From the NCBI GenBank assembly GCA_022605425.2, contig CM061255.1, positions 186,001-250,000 of the forward strand: a stretch of 64,000 bases of DNA. The letters run 5' to 3'. The first letter of the stretch is position 1, and each line of letters opens with the position of its first letter. Below the pieces are notes generated by a model that saw nothing but the letters and a program-made list of their open reading frames with translations, was not told the DNA's origin and did no database searches. Origin of the DNA: Hamiltosporidium tvaerminnensis (taxonomy: Eukaryota > Microsporidia > Dubosqiidae). The translations under genes and the position numbers were made by a program. Positions 22,346 through 30,772 of this stretch are shown piece by piece.

Positions 22346-22804
22346 ATGTATTTACCAAGTTTGAACCTAAATAGACTACTATTTATACTAACCAGTATAT
22401 CAGATATTCTATATATAATAGCACTATTCAGATTAAAAGTACTCGTTTGGTATATATTAATACCTCTGGTAGTATTACAATGTATATTAAAGATGTATTT
22501 ATATTTGGTGTGTTTTGTAACGATAAATAGAAAGTATTTGACGATTGCAGTTGTTTCTTTGATTGTGTCTGTTATTGAGAATAGTTATCTGTGTGTCAGA
22601 ATATTCTTTATTTATATATTTTTTGTCGTTGATGTTATATACGCACTGATATTTTATTTATCATTTGTATTTTTCTGTTTACAACTTTTATTGTTGATTA
22701 ATTGTGTTCTAATGAAGAAAATTCTTATGTTTGATGTTAGTATTCCTGTATCGTTTGGTGATATCAATTTTGCCAGTATATATGGTATTGGTGGTATGAA
22801 ATAG
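22346..22804 (+). CDS. four-helix membrane protein, paralogue of 26334
   Basis: 152 residues, almost entirely four hydrophobic segments (about 8-29, 31-55, 65-90 and 95-122), with short Arg/Lys loops and a short polar tail ending in GIGGMK. It has no known motif. The first half aligns with the protein at 26334: LNRLLFILTSISDILY against YIKLLLFIILLYDIGY, and YILIPLVVLQCILKMY against YISLPLLTLELLLKLF. The two genes flank the proteasome gene in the same orientation. The four-span size recalls MARVEL/tetraspan-like proteins but I cannot assign it. No CCC motif; CTCCTTTTT lies about 50 bases upstream. ATG start. Confidence 0.7.
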   Translation: MYLPSLNLNRLLFILTSISDILYIIALFRLKVLVWYILIPLVVLQCILKMYLYLVCFVTINRKYLTIAVVSLIVSVIENSYLCVRIFFIYIFFVVDVIYALIFYLSFVFFCLQLLLLINCVLMKKILMFDVSIPVSFGDINFASIYGIGGMK

Positions 22805-22833
22805 AAAGTGATAAAGGATAAAGTAAAATATAT

Positions 22834-22984
22834 ACTAGAGAATGTACTTGAGATATTATAGATAGTGTGCTATAGTAAAAGATACACTAGAGAATGTACT
22901 TGAGATATTATAGATAGTGTGCTATAGTAAAAGATATACTAGAGAATGTACATGAGATATTATAGATAGTGTGCTATAGTAAAT
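22834..22984 (+). repeat. 52-bp tandem repeat, ~3 copies
   Basis: Units start at 22834, 22886 and 22938 with ACTAGAGAATGTAC and contain GATAGTGTGCTATAGT. They differ at only a few bases, so the expansion is young. Lies 30 bases after the membrane-protein gene. Confidence 0.9.
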
Positions 22985-23272
22985 ATCAAATTATAAATAA
23001 TGTAGTACATGAAATAGTGAAAAAAGTATTAAATTAGATTGTTAATTAGAAGAAAATAAACTATAGAAGGTGTAAACAAAGTAATAGAGTAATAAAGATT
23101 GGAAATTGTAAGAATAGAAAGTTTATAATTGAAGTCGTAAATATCAAATCTTAGATTAAAATTTTAATAAATTAAACCTAAGAATTATTATAAATTTTTT
23201 TTAAAAATCTTTAATTTGTAAATATTTCTATTTAAATAATTATTGTGTTCTCTTATAAAACAGTAGTGTTAT

Positions 23273-23370
23273 TAACACTCTATTATATAAAAGTACAATA
23301 CTTAACACCCTCTTCCCTAGCCTCAGTATATTTAACACCCCATATTAAAAAGACTTGTCACTAACACCCA
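23273..23370 (+). repeat. TAACACCC promoter repeat, 30-base spacing
   Basis: TAACAC occurs at 23273, 23303, 23333 and 23362, three of them as TAACACCC, followed by further CCC runs up to the proteasome start. The regular spacing suggests tandem copies of a CCC-bearing leader. Confidence 0.7.
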
Positions 23371-23431
23371 TTCTCCCTTATTCTTACGCTATCCCTTACA
23401 ATTTCCAAAAATATATTTTATTAAACCCAAA

Positions 23432-23435
23432 CCCC
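23432..23435 (+). promoter_or_regulatory. CCCC start motif of proteasome alpha7
   Basis: AACCCCTCAATG. It sets the start at 23439; the frame is open upstream to a TTG at 23355, but that is not a start codon here. Confidence 0.6.
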
Positions 23436-23438
23436 TCA

Positions 23439-24170
23439 ATGAGTAACATATTAGACTTCGGTCCAATCTACACTTCAACCGGTACAATTCTACAAATAAA
23501 TTACGCACAAAAATGTGCAGATAATGGTAGCACATGCATAGCAATAAAAACAAAGCAAGGTATAGTTCTAGCTGTAGAAAAACCCATAACTTCTCCACTC
23601 TACACGAACAAAGAAAACAGTCGTATTAAAAAATTTACAGACACTTGTTACACCACCTACTCTGGTCTTCTCACCGATGGTTTTTGTATTTACAATTTAG
23701 TAAAAAAAGAATGTTATTCGTACATAGAAGATGTTGAGAAAGACATATCACCAGCGATGGTTAAAAAACTGTTAAGTTCGTATTTATCTTTCTTTACTGT
23801 ATATATGGGTTGTAGACCATCAGGATGTAATTTTATTACTGTTATTGTGTATAATAACGAACCATTTATATTAGGCAGTCAATCTTCTTCACTTACTTCT
23901 TATTATAAAGCACATGCTATTGGTAAAGGTTCAGCCAGATGTAAAACTGAACTTGAAAAACTTGATTTTCAAAATATGTCTGTTTCTCAGATGATAGAAC
24001 ATGCAGTAAGAATTATGTATAAGTCTTATGATCCTCTTAAAGATAAAGAATTTGATATTGAAATTATCTATGCAGAAGAAAAAGATAAATATACTTTTAA
24101 AGAAGTGGATGGTAATACACTCAGTGAAATTGTGGAAAAGTATAAAAATCTAAGTGTAGACGATGATTAA
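23439..24170 (+). CDS. PRE10: 20S proteasome subunit alpha7 (PSMA3/Pre10 type)
   Basis: 243 residues, normal for an alpha subunit. Alpha subunits form the outer rings of the 20S core and gate substrate entry; they are not catalytic. The N-terminus has the alpha-type signature (DFGPIYTSTGTILQINYAQK, the S.DGR..Q.EYA.KA equivalent), then STCIAIKTKQGIVLAVEK. Features that point to alpha7 are VEKPITSPLY followed by a basic N-R, the GCRPSGCNF turn (human RPFGCSF), AIGKGSARCKTELEKL (human AIGKARQAAKTEIEKL) and LKDKEFDIEI (human VKDKAFELEL). The acidic C-terminal tail is also typical of alpha7. Intact, between two paralogous membrane-protein genes. Alpha type is certain, subtype likely. Confidence 0.85.
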   Translation: MSNILDFGPIYTSTGTILQINYAQKCADNGSTCIAIKTKQGIVLAVEKPITSPLYTNKENSRIKKFTDTCYTTYSGLLTDGFCIYNLVKKECYSYIEDVEKDISPAMVKKLLSSYLSFFTVYMGCRPSGCNFITVIVYNNEPFILGSQSSSLTSYYKAHAIGKGSARCKTELEKLDFQNMSVSQMIEHAVRIMYKSYDPLKDKEFDIEIIYAEEKDKYTFKEVDGNTLSEIVEKYKNLSVDDD

Positions 24171-24400
24171 AGAAATTTGATGTTTTTGTATTTTTCTATT
24201 CTTCTTTTGTATTTATTTCTATTCTTCTTTTGTATTTTTTTCTATTTTCTTTTCTTTTTTGTATTCTCTTTCTTTTGTAGTTTTCTATTCTTTTTCTTAA
24301 TCTCTTTCTATTCTTTTTCTTTTCTTTTTTTATTCTCTTTCTTTTGTATTTTTCTCTTTCTTTTGTATTTTCTATTCTATTGTTTTTTTATTAATTATTT
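24171..24400 (+). repeat. pyrimidine-rich low-complexity tract
   Basis: Degenerate iterations of TTTTGTATTTTTCTATTC and CTCTTTCTTTTGTA directly after the proteasome stop codon. A Phe/Leu-only open frame through it is an artefact of composition. Confidence 0.75.
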
Positions 24401-26333
24401 TTTCTTATTCTCTTTCTTTATAGTTAAATATTTTGTAATTTTTTGTAAATCTAACCTTTGTTTTAATTATTAAATATTTTTTCTTTAAGTCGTTATATAA
24501 TGACATTTTTTTGCAAATATAACCTTGGAAAAAGCAAAATTAATTTTTTAAATAAAATTATTAAATGCCTCTGGTTTTTCTCTTAAGTCATTTTCTTGTA
24601 TCTTTTCAGTTTTTCATATATTTTTAATTTTAATTATTTTTTACTTTTATGAAATAAATTAACTGGAAAACAAAAGAAATGAAAAAAAGAATAAAATTGG
24701 CTATAAAATATGAAACCCGTATTTGTTTATAAACGAGACAATTATATTTAATTTGTTAACTATAAAATAATCTATTATGATGATAATTTTAAAATATAAT
24801 TTTATACTTTTTGTGAAGTTCTATAAGTAATAAACATTCTTCTTAACTTCGTTGAATATAATAACAAAAACATTCTTTATGAAACCAAACCTTTTTTTTG
24901 TTCTCTACCGTTATATCTTTTTTGTAGCAATACACTAAAAAAGTTAAATTTTTGATTTAAGGTATTTAAACTACAATATTTTTTCGAAGAATTTATTTTT
25001 TTTAATCGATATAGTTTGAAAATATTCGATTCAATTAAATATATCTCACTCGTATCTAATTGATAGTTATTGCATGGCGATTCAATTATAGATACAAGTT
25101 TTATTTATTCTCTTTTTTTCGGTGTTTGAATAGAATGATTCATAAATTGTATATTTTTAGTATCTACTGATATTCTATCTATACTATCTTAAGATATCTT
25201 TCTGTGAGAATAATATATTATTTGGTGCGTATCTGATTATATCTAAGTAAATCTATTAAAATATAAATCGATCTTTATTTTCAGGCAGATATACTGACAT
25301 TTATTTCAAGCTTACGAACAATTTTAAGATTGTATCATAGAACTTATGTCTTGATATATAGGTTGTATTACTTTTTGGTAATAAAATAAATGATTTATCA
25401 GCACATATTTGATTTGTTAATTTTTTTAAAAAGTCTTTTCCATAGTCTATTTGTAAGATAAAGTGTGACACTTTTAGGAAAATAAGATTTACCAGCGAGT
25501 AGTGATAGTTTTCGCCGGTTTGCCTCGCTAATCTATTAAAAAATTGTGTGTATGTATCCAGAATGTGACGTATTAATACAAGGTCATTATTATGTGTTGC
25601 ATATTTCTGAATTTCTTAATCTCATTTCGAAACTTCTCATCTATGATCTGTAGTCATCGCTTTAATTGCATGATTAAGCTTTAAAAGCTATTATATAGTC
25701 AATTTGGGAAATTTTTAAAAATATTTTGTTTCGTTCTTGATACAATCGCTGTATTTTATGTTAATTTCTTGATACATTGCTTCCATTGTGATCTGAAATA
25801 AAGATGTAAATAAAAGCTTTTTATTTTTCGATATTATTATCATAATTACTTCTTTGTTTGTGTTGTCAACATCTGTTGTATAACATCACCATTTTCAGTA
25901 ATTAAATCGTCTATCCATTTGAAACCTATCTTTCCTTATTAATATTTATCATGGAAGATACATTATCCAAAATTTTAAAGTATCGTTTGCCTTTTTTTTC
26001 CATATTTGTCACAATTCATTTCATTTTGATAAAAACGGTTATCTTTCAAAAATACAATATTTTCTTCTCAGAATTTGAAAAGAAATAATTTTAAACATAT
26101 ATCATAAGAACGTAAACCAAAACACAAAAATTTTATATTTAATTTAGCTGTGTAATAAACTATAAACTCGAATTTAATTTATATTAAATCTATCCATCAA
26201 GTTATATTTAAATACATTTTAAATATCCAATTACCTTACCTCCTTATCTTCTATCTCTTATCATACACATCATACACAGTAATATACTATTACATCACAT
26301 CCTTTTTATATACCTCTCTTACTCTATACACAC
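24401..26333. other. gene-free AT-rich spacer
   Basis: Nothing supported. The last ~100 bases are rich in CCTT and CTCTT, as before the sister gene at 22346. Confidence 0.5.
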
Positions 26334-26738
26334 ATGCTATTCCCAGGTATGAAATACATAAAACTACTTCTTTTTATAATACTATTATATGACATAGGAT
26401 ATGCATACACAATATTCAAAATAAATGCATTTCCTTTGTACATATCATTACCACTACTAACATTAGAACTACTTCTAAAATTATTTCACACAATAATTTG
26501 CTTTGGAAAAATAACTAAAAAAGTTATTAATATATCAATATTATCTATAATACTTTCTATGTTAATTACTATATATATGTATTATCCTATTATGTCTTAT
26601 TATTATGTATTTATCAGTGATATAATTGTTGGTTTTATCTTTTATACTTCAGTTATATCTTTGATTGTTGATTTGTGTGCTATTGTTGTACTTACGGTTG
26701 TCAAAAAGTATATAATGTTTGCTGTGCACATGCAATAA
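26334..26738 (+). CDS. four-helix membrane protein, paralogue of 22346
   Basis: 134 residues with four hydrophobic segments (about 6-26, 29-51, 63-84 and 90-125). It aligns with the 22346 protein in order, length and the LLLFI..YDI, FP.YISLPLL and LLKLF positions. The C-terminal Lys-Lys-x-Ile-Met-Phe is shared too (KKYIMF against KKILMF). The start may be Met1 or Met6. CATCCTTTTTATATACCTC lies 35-50 bases upstream instead of a CCC motif, like the CTCCTTTTT before its sister. Function unknown. The family and the tandem arrangement around the proteasome gene are clear. Confidence 0.7.
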   Translation: MLFPGMKYIKLLLFIILLYDIGYAYTIFKINAFPLYISLPLLTLELLLKLFHTIICFGKITKKVINISILSIILSMLITIYMYYPIMSYYYVFISDIIVGFIFYTSVISLIVDLCAIVVLTVVKKYIMFAVHMQ

Positions 26739-26820
26739 ATAAAGGTTTTTTATCTATTAGATATTAAATTAAATATTGATCATAACTATAAAATATTTGG
26801 AGTTTAAATCATCTTATTCG

Positions 26821-26928
26821 GTTATCTTATTTACATATATTATTCTAATCATCTTACTTAAATATATTATTCTAATTATCTTATTTACATATATTATTCT
26901 GATTATCTTATTTACATATATTATTTTG
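26821..26928 (+). repeat. 27-bp tandem repeat, 4 copies
   Basis: Units at 26821, 26848, 26875 and 26902 read TTATCTTATTTACATATATT followed by ATTCT with few changes. Confidence 0.85.
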
Positions 26929-26949
26929 ACTATATTATTCTAATTATCT

Positions 26950-27235
26950 GTAGAGTAAGAAGTCTTGCTGCATAGGTTTGAAAAAGCCAATAGTATGTCT
27001 CGGCCTTCGATCACACTCCATGCAACGGACATTAACGAACTACGGGCAACTGCCTCACCTAGTAATTAGGTTCTACACACCTGGTAGATGAAAATTTAAG
27101 TAACATAGGTATCAAAGAAGTACTGATGAAGTGTTAAACAATAGTTATTTATGTTAAACCTAGAACTGGGTTAATGCAATGAAAACAAATATAACACTTG
27201 CCACTATTTTAAAAAAGATGTGATACTTTTAAATA
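26950..27235 (+). repeat. interspersed ~0.7-kb repeat, 3' part (copy D)
   Basis: Holds only the 3' portion: GTCTTGCTGCATAGG, CGGCCTTCGATCACACTCCA, TGCAACGGACATTAACGAAC, CACCTGGTAGATGAAA, and the end AACAAATATAACACTTGCCA. It starts right after the 27-bp array and is well preserved compared with copies B and E. Confidence 0.8.
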
Positions 27236-27738
27236 AACTTTGAGGATATTAATATTCTTAAAAGTTTTATAAGATTAAATTATAAAATCAAACAGTACTG
27301 TTATATATCAGTATGATTTTAACAAAATGGTTGAATAGATGTAATTATGTTAAAAGAAAGTTATAATTTAAAGAAAGTGTTAAAAACGGATTTTTAAAGT
27401 CATACTAATATTATTTATAATTATTTTTGTTTAGTGTTCAATGGAATATAAAATATCCATTTATAAATAAATTTGACTTGCTTAAATAATATGAAAATGG
27501 AAATTATTAAATTATCTTATTTTTTGATTAATACAAGTAAAAATTATAAATTATTTATGTTTCTTATACTTTTTATATGTAGAGATAATGAAGTGAGTTC
27601 TTAGTATTTTTATTACGATTCATATTTTAGAATTATTATACTTTAAATTAATATTAAAGAGATTTATTTAAACGAATAAAATTTAAATTTCTGTTAAATA
27701 TTAAATGTGTATTGTAACGTAAATGATAGTTTTAATTT
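27236..27738. other. short AT-rich spacer
   Basis: No gene or repeat seen. Confidence 0.5.
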
Positions 27739-28035
27739 AAAATATTCCTTCTCTCCATAAGATAATATGATGATCTGAGATTTTGTTTTGTGTAAACAAC
27801 AGTTTTATTTAAAATATTCCTTCTCTCCATAAGATAATATGATGATCTGAGATTCATTGTACGTAAAAGACTGTTTTATTTAAAATATTCCTTCTCTTCG
27901 TAAGATGATATGATGATCTGAGATTTATTGTACGTAAAAGACTGTTTTATTTAAAATATTATTTCTCTCCATAAGATAATGGGAAGATCCGAGATTTATT
28001 GTACGTAAAAGACTGTTTTATTTAAAATCTTTCCC
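27739..28035 (+). repeat. 71-bp promoter-derived tandem array, ~4 copies
   Basis: Units start at 27739, 27811, 27882, 27953 and 28024 with AAAATATT(CC) and carry CATAAGATAATATGATGATC and TACGTAAAAGACTGTTTTAT. The last, incomplete unit is the native start region of the helicase gene: AAAATCTTTCCCCCTC in place of AAAATATTCCTTCTCT. Confidence 0.9.
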
Positions 28036-28037
28036 CC
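28033..28037 (+). promoter_or_regulatory. CCCCC start motif of the helicase
   Basis: TTTCCCCCTCAAATAAAATG; the copies of this segment in the array upstream have degraded C-runs (CCTTCTCT). Confidence 0.6.
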
Positions 28038-28046
28038 TCAAATAAA

Positions 28047-30149
28047 ATGAATATCAAAGATTTATCGTTACATAAGCCAATAAAAAGAGCTTTGAAAGAA
28101 AATAAAATAGAAAACTTAACAGAAATACAGCAACTTACTATTCCAGCAGCCATGAGTGGAAAAGACATTTTGGGTATTTCAAAGACAGGATCTGGTAAGA
28201 CTTTATGTTTTGTAATACCGTTATTACAAAGATTAGTAGATAATAAATGGTGTATGGAGGATGGACTTGGTGGTTTAATAATAACACCTACACGTGAATT
28301 AGCGGTACAAATTTTTAATGTTTTAAAAAAAATAGGAAAAAACTGTTATTTAAGTTGTGGTCTTATAATAGGAGGAATAGAAAGTAAAGGAGAGAAAGAA
28401 GTTATCGGAAAGATGAATATATTAGTGTGTACTCCTGGTAGGTTATTACATCATATTTTGGAAACTCCATATTTTGATATTTCCAATGTACAAATATTGG
28501 TAATTGATGAAACAGATAAATTATTAGAAATGGGGTTTAAAAAAGATATTTTGGAAATAATGTCATATTTACCGGTAAAAAGACAAAATATATTTTTAAG
28601 TGCTACGCCTAAATCTATAAATCAAAAGAATTTATTTATTGATTTCGATTCAATAGAAATATTTTCTGCGTATAAAAATGAAAATACAAATGAAAATAAA
28701 AAAGTGAAAAATAATTTGGAGCATTTTTTTTATGTTTTGAGTATTTGTGACAAAGTGGAATATTTATATACGATTTTGAAAAATAATAATTCCAAAAAAA
28801 TTATTGTTTTCTTTTCGACTTGTAAAGAAGCAAAATTTTATTTCTTAGTTTTTTCTAAGTTAAAAATGCGATGTAAGTTTAATTTATTGAATGGTTCTAT
28901 CAAACAAGAAAAGAGAATGGAAGTATATGATAGTTTTAAGAGAGAAAAGAGCGGTATTTTGTTTTGTACTGATGTTGTGTCTAGAGGGTTAGATTTTCCT
29001 GGTGTGGATATTGTTATACAATATGATTGCCCTGAATGTGTAGAGACGTATGTTCATAGAGCAGGTAGGACGGGTAGATTTGATAAAGAAGGAATTTCTA
29101 TTTTGTTTCTGTTAAAAAGTGAGAAAGGTATAATTCAGGACATAAATAAAGGGAAATGGAAAGAGGGAAGTAAGGAGAGAGGAACTGAAGGGAAAGAAGG
29201 AAATGTAAGTGAAAGGAGTGTAATTGAAGGTAAAAAAGGGAGTGTGAGTGGATGTAAAGAAGGAAATGTAAGTGAAAGGAGTGTAAGTGAAGATAGAAAA
29301 GGGAGTGTGAGTGGATGTAAAGAAGGAAATGTAAGTGAAAGGAGTGTAATTGAAGGTAAAAAAGGGAGTGTGAGTGAAGGTAAAGAAGGAAATGTAGGTG
29401 AAAGGAGTGTAAGTGAAGGTAAAAAAGGGAGTGTGAGTGAAGGTAAAAAAGGGAGTTTGAGTGAAGGTAAAGAAGTCAAAAGTAAGAAAAACAAGGAAGA
29501 TTCCAACGACAAAATAATTTACGAAGGTAAAAAATTAGAAATAAAAAAAATTCAAAACCAAATAAAATCCTTGATTGCAGAACACGAAGAAATAAAAATA
29601 TTTGCTGAAAAATACATAAAAACTTTTTATAGATTTATTGAAATGAACAGTAAAAAGTATTTAGAAGGGACCAAAGAACAGATATGTAAGTTAAAAGAAT
29701 ATTTTGGATTTGAAGATTTTTCAGATGAAAGTGAAGAAGAATTTGAAAATATAAGAAATACGAAAGAGAGTGATAGCGAAAGAGAAGATAATAAGGGAGA
29801 TAGAGAAGGTAGCAAAGAAAAGCATAAAGGAAATATAATTAGACAAGATGATAAGGAAAATGAGGAAAGAGAAAATAGTAAGAAAAATTATAAAAGAGAT
29901 ATGGAAAGAGAAAATATTTATAAAAGAAATAAAAAATCTCAAATTATTAATAATTCTAAAAGAAATGAAGAATTTAAAAATATAGAATATTTAAATTCGG
30001 ATAGAAAGATTAACAAGAAAAGACTTGTTGGTAAAGTAAAAAATACAAAAATAATTTTTGATGAAAATGGGAATGAAGAAGAGTTTTATAGAGATGAAAT
30101 CACTAAAAAAGAAATAGAAGAAGGATTGGGAAAAAAGGGGTTTAAATAG
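28047..30149 (+). CDS. DBP4: DEAD-box RNA helicase, Dbp4/DDX10 type
   Basis: 700 residues. Dbp4 (Hca4/DDX10) is an ATP-dependent helicase of the small-subunit processome that helps release snoRNAs from pre-18S rRNA in the nucleolus. Visible motifs: Q motif (TEIQQLTIP, 25-33), Walker A SKTGSGKT (45-52), PTRELA (81-86), TPGR (129-132), DETD (154-157, in place of DEAD), SAT (185-187), then TDVVSRGLDFPGVD and HRAGRTGRF of the second RecA domain. Family markers are DGLGGLIITPTRELAVQI near the start and, after the core, the Dbp4-like tail FAEKYIKTFYRFIEMNSKKY and LKEYFGFEDF. Between core and tail sits a Gly/Ser/Lys/Glu repeat (384-467, four 21-residue units) that ordinary Dbp4 lacks. The C-terminus is a long Lys/Glu/Asn-rich disordered region. 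Intact. The start follows CCCCC. Confidence 0.85.
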   Translation: MNIKDLSLHKPIKRALKENKIENLTEIQQLTIPAAMSGKDILGISKTGSGKTLCFVIPLLQRLVDNKWCMEDGLGGLIITPTRELAVQIFNVLKKIGKNCYLSCGLIIGGIESKGEKEVIGKMNILVCTPGRLLHHILETPYFDISNVQILVIDETDKLLEMGFKKDILEIMSYLPVKRQNIFLSATPKSINQKNLFIDFDSIEIFSAYKNENTNENKKVKNNLEHFFYVLSICDKVEYLYTILKNNNSKKIIVFFSTCKEAKFYFLVFSKLKMRCKFNLLNGSIKQEKRMEVYDSFKREKSGILFCTDVVSRGLDFPGVDIVIQYDCPECVETYVHRAGRTGRFDKEGISILFLLKSEKGIIQDINKGKWKEGSKERGTEGKEGNVSERSVIEGKKGSVSGCKEGNVSERSVSEDRKGSVSGCKEGNVSERSVIEGKKGSVSEGKEGNVGERSVSEGKKGSVSEGKKGSLSEGKEVKSKKNKEDSNDKIIYEGKKLEIKKIQNQIKSLIAEHEEIKIFAEKYIKTFYRFIEMNSKKYLEGTKEQICKLKEYFGFEDFSDESEEEFENIRNTKESDSEREDNKGDREGSKEKHKGNIIRQDDKENEERENSKKNYKRDMERENIYKRNKKSQIINNSKRNEEFKNIEYLNSDRKINKKRLVGKVKNTKIIFDENGNEEEFYRDEITKKEIEEGLGKKGFK
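29196..29474 (+). repeat. 63-bp in-frame coding repeat in the helicase
   Basis: Four units of 63 bases (29196, 29259, 29322, 29385) encode EGNVSERSV.E.KKGSVS..K, followed by a partial unit. The nucleotide identity is high and includes silent positions, so the expansion is recent. The unit length keeps the frame. Confidence 0.9.
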
Positions 30150-30344
30150 ATTATTTGGTCTTATTTTACTACAATTTTTTATTTTAAATCTTTTATATTT
30201 TTTTACAAATAAATATTTAAATTTTTTTTTTCTTTTTACACTTCATATAATCTTTTTTATATTTTAGAGCTGAAATGAAAAGCCAAATTGAATTGTGTTT
30301 GAAAAAAAAGTATGAAATGTAAAAAAATTTTAAATAAAAAATAA

Positions 30345-30520
30345 TTTTATAAGATATATGATAGTAAGGATTTATAAATTAAAGAGTAATCTGATAGAAA
30401 AAATATTTTATAAGATGTGAGATAATAGGGGTTTATAAATTAAAGAGTAATCTGATAGAAAATAATTTTATAAGATGTATGATAGTAGGGATTTATAAAT
30501 TAAAGAGTAATCTGATAATC
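30345..30520 (+). repeat. ~60-bp tandem repeat, 3 copies
   Basis: Units at 30345, 30406 and 30466 read TTTTATAAGAT...TTTATAAATTAAAGAGTAATCT with few differences. Lies between the helicase and dynamin genes. Confidence 0.85.
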
Positions 30521-30772
30521 TTTATTAAAACATTTTATTGGAATAAAAATAGTCATAAATTTAAATGTTTTCTAATAAATCTACTTATGTATTTTATATT
30601 ATATTTTGAATCGAATTATTTAAATATTTATAAAATTTTTTACTTTTAAATCTTTTTTAATTGAATTAATTAAATTTTAAAAAATATAGAAAAAATATAT
30701 TTGAAACAGAACAGAAACATATGTTTTAGTTTTCATTTATTTATGTATTTTTGTAACAAAGAAGAAAGAAAT

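Noticed and set aside
24177-24473. 98-codon hydrophobic frame after the proteasome gene
   Set aside because: Low-complexity pyrimidine tract; almost only Phe, Leu, Ser and Tyr, no start context.
29135-29512. 125-codon antisense frame in the helicase
   Set aside because: Antisense of the 63-bp coding repeat; exists only because the repeat lacks stops.
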